Shown piece by piece: positions 56,969 through 57,018 of a DNA stretch of 57,018 bases. Position numbers and translations under genes: made by a program. Every line of letters begins with the position of its first letter. Positions within the stretch are counted from its first letter, which is position 1. The notes below the pieces were generated by a model, which worked only from the letters and a program-made list of their open reading frames with translations, did not search any database and was not told the origin of the DNA. This DNA comes from Myxococcota bacterium (GTDB lineage Bacteria; Myxococcota_A; Bradymonadia; UBA7976; UBA1532), in NCBI GenBank assembly GCA_023150895.1, contig JAKLJY010000048.1, positions 1-57,018 of the forward strand, read 5' to 3'.

Positions 56969-57018
56969 GATGAGGACGCCCGACCGAGCGTGACACATTC
57001 TCGGAAAAACACTTGGCA
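56969..57018. other. Right edge of window, no gene visible
   Basis: The last 50 bases follow the stop of the UDP-sugar dehydrogenase gene. I see no start codon with a ribosome site, and any next gene lies beyond the window. Confidence 0.5.

Noticed and set aside
1-57018. Mobile elements, prophage, CRISPR arrays, tRNA or rRNA genes
   Set aside because: No transposase, integrase, terminal repeats, regular short repeats or recognisable tRNA/rRNA sequence found on reading either strand.

Overview
This is a very GC-rich (about 70% by eye), gene-dense bacterial window with about 48 protein genes, no tRNA, rRNA, CRISPR array or mobile element that I can see, and no gene-free stretch over 300 bases. 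Genes are packed with ATGA, GTGA and TGATG overlaps, so most are in translationally coupled operons. The multiheme cytochrome, a heme-c sensor kinase, paired lipoproteins and an AgmX/PglI-like C-terminus suggest a Myxococcota-type or other 'deltaproteobacterial' organism. That is an inference from gene content; no phylogenetic marker was analysed.

Layout. 1-9.6 kb holds housekeeping and small operons: a TetR regulator divergent from a hemerythrin protein with a palindrome between them; YebC; a JAB peptidase coupled to a fatty-acid-hydroxylase-like membrane protein; an M20 amidohydrolase; a polytopic membrane protein; a TPR-like protein; a secreted propeller-like protein; a pseudouridine synthase fused to an rRNA methyltransferase; and an Mpo1-like protein. 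9.7-18.1 kb is a respiratory and redox-sensing block. It has a three-gene membrane complex (internally duplicated membrane protein, 9-heme cytochrome c, cytochrome b), an HELAH membrane peptidase with a small partner, a NarL-type two-component pair whose kinase carries a CXXCH heme site, and an outer-membrane beta-barrel.

18.2-38.7 kb looks like an amine and amino-acid catabolic island: a PuuB-like amine oxidase, two aldehyde dehydrogenases, a GabT-type aminotransferase, a C45 amidohydrolase, a complete PotABCD polyamine importer behind a good promoter, a GNAT-like domain fused to a eukaryotic-type GABA/lysine aminotransferase, a stand-alone homologue of that GNAT domain, and a lysine-6-dehydrogenase-like enzyme with a semialdehyde dehydrogenase. 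An Rsm22-type methyltransferase and two lipoproteins sit inside it. The genes suggest import of polyamines, oxidation, deacylation, transamination and entry into the TCA cycle as succinate, plus lysine to aminoadipate. I see no PuuA or PuuD, and the GNAT/C45 pair might replace them.

38.8-47.3 kb is one six-gene metal-efflux operon on the minus strand: BlaI-type repressor, M56 membrane peptidase, TolC-type outer-membrane protein, His-rich adaptor lipoprotein, CusA/CzcA-type RND pump and a DMT permease with a His-rich tail. A 19-bp palindrome overlaps its apparent -35 box. 47.4-50.7 kb carries a two-domain cNMP-binding protein, an AI-2E-family permease and an HtrA-type protease. 50.9-57 kb starts an exopolysaccharide-type cluster (FAD oxidoreductase, polysaccharide deacetylase, asparagine synthase, UDP-sugar dehydrogenase) that probably continues to the right.

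The strongest candidates for new biology are the GNAT-aminotransferase fusion and its free-standing homologue inside a putative acyl-dependent polyamine pathway, the BlaI/M56-controlled metal RND operon, and the split nine-heme/cytochrome b complex with a nearby heme-binding kinase.
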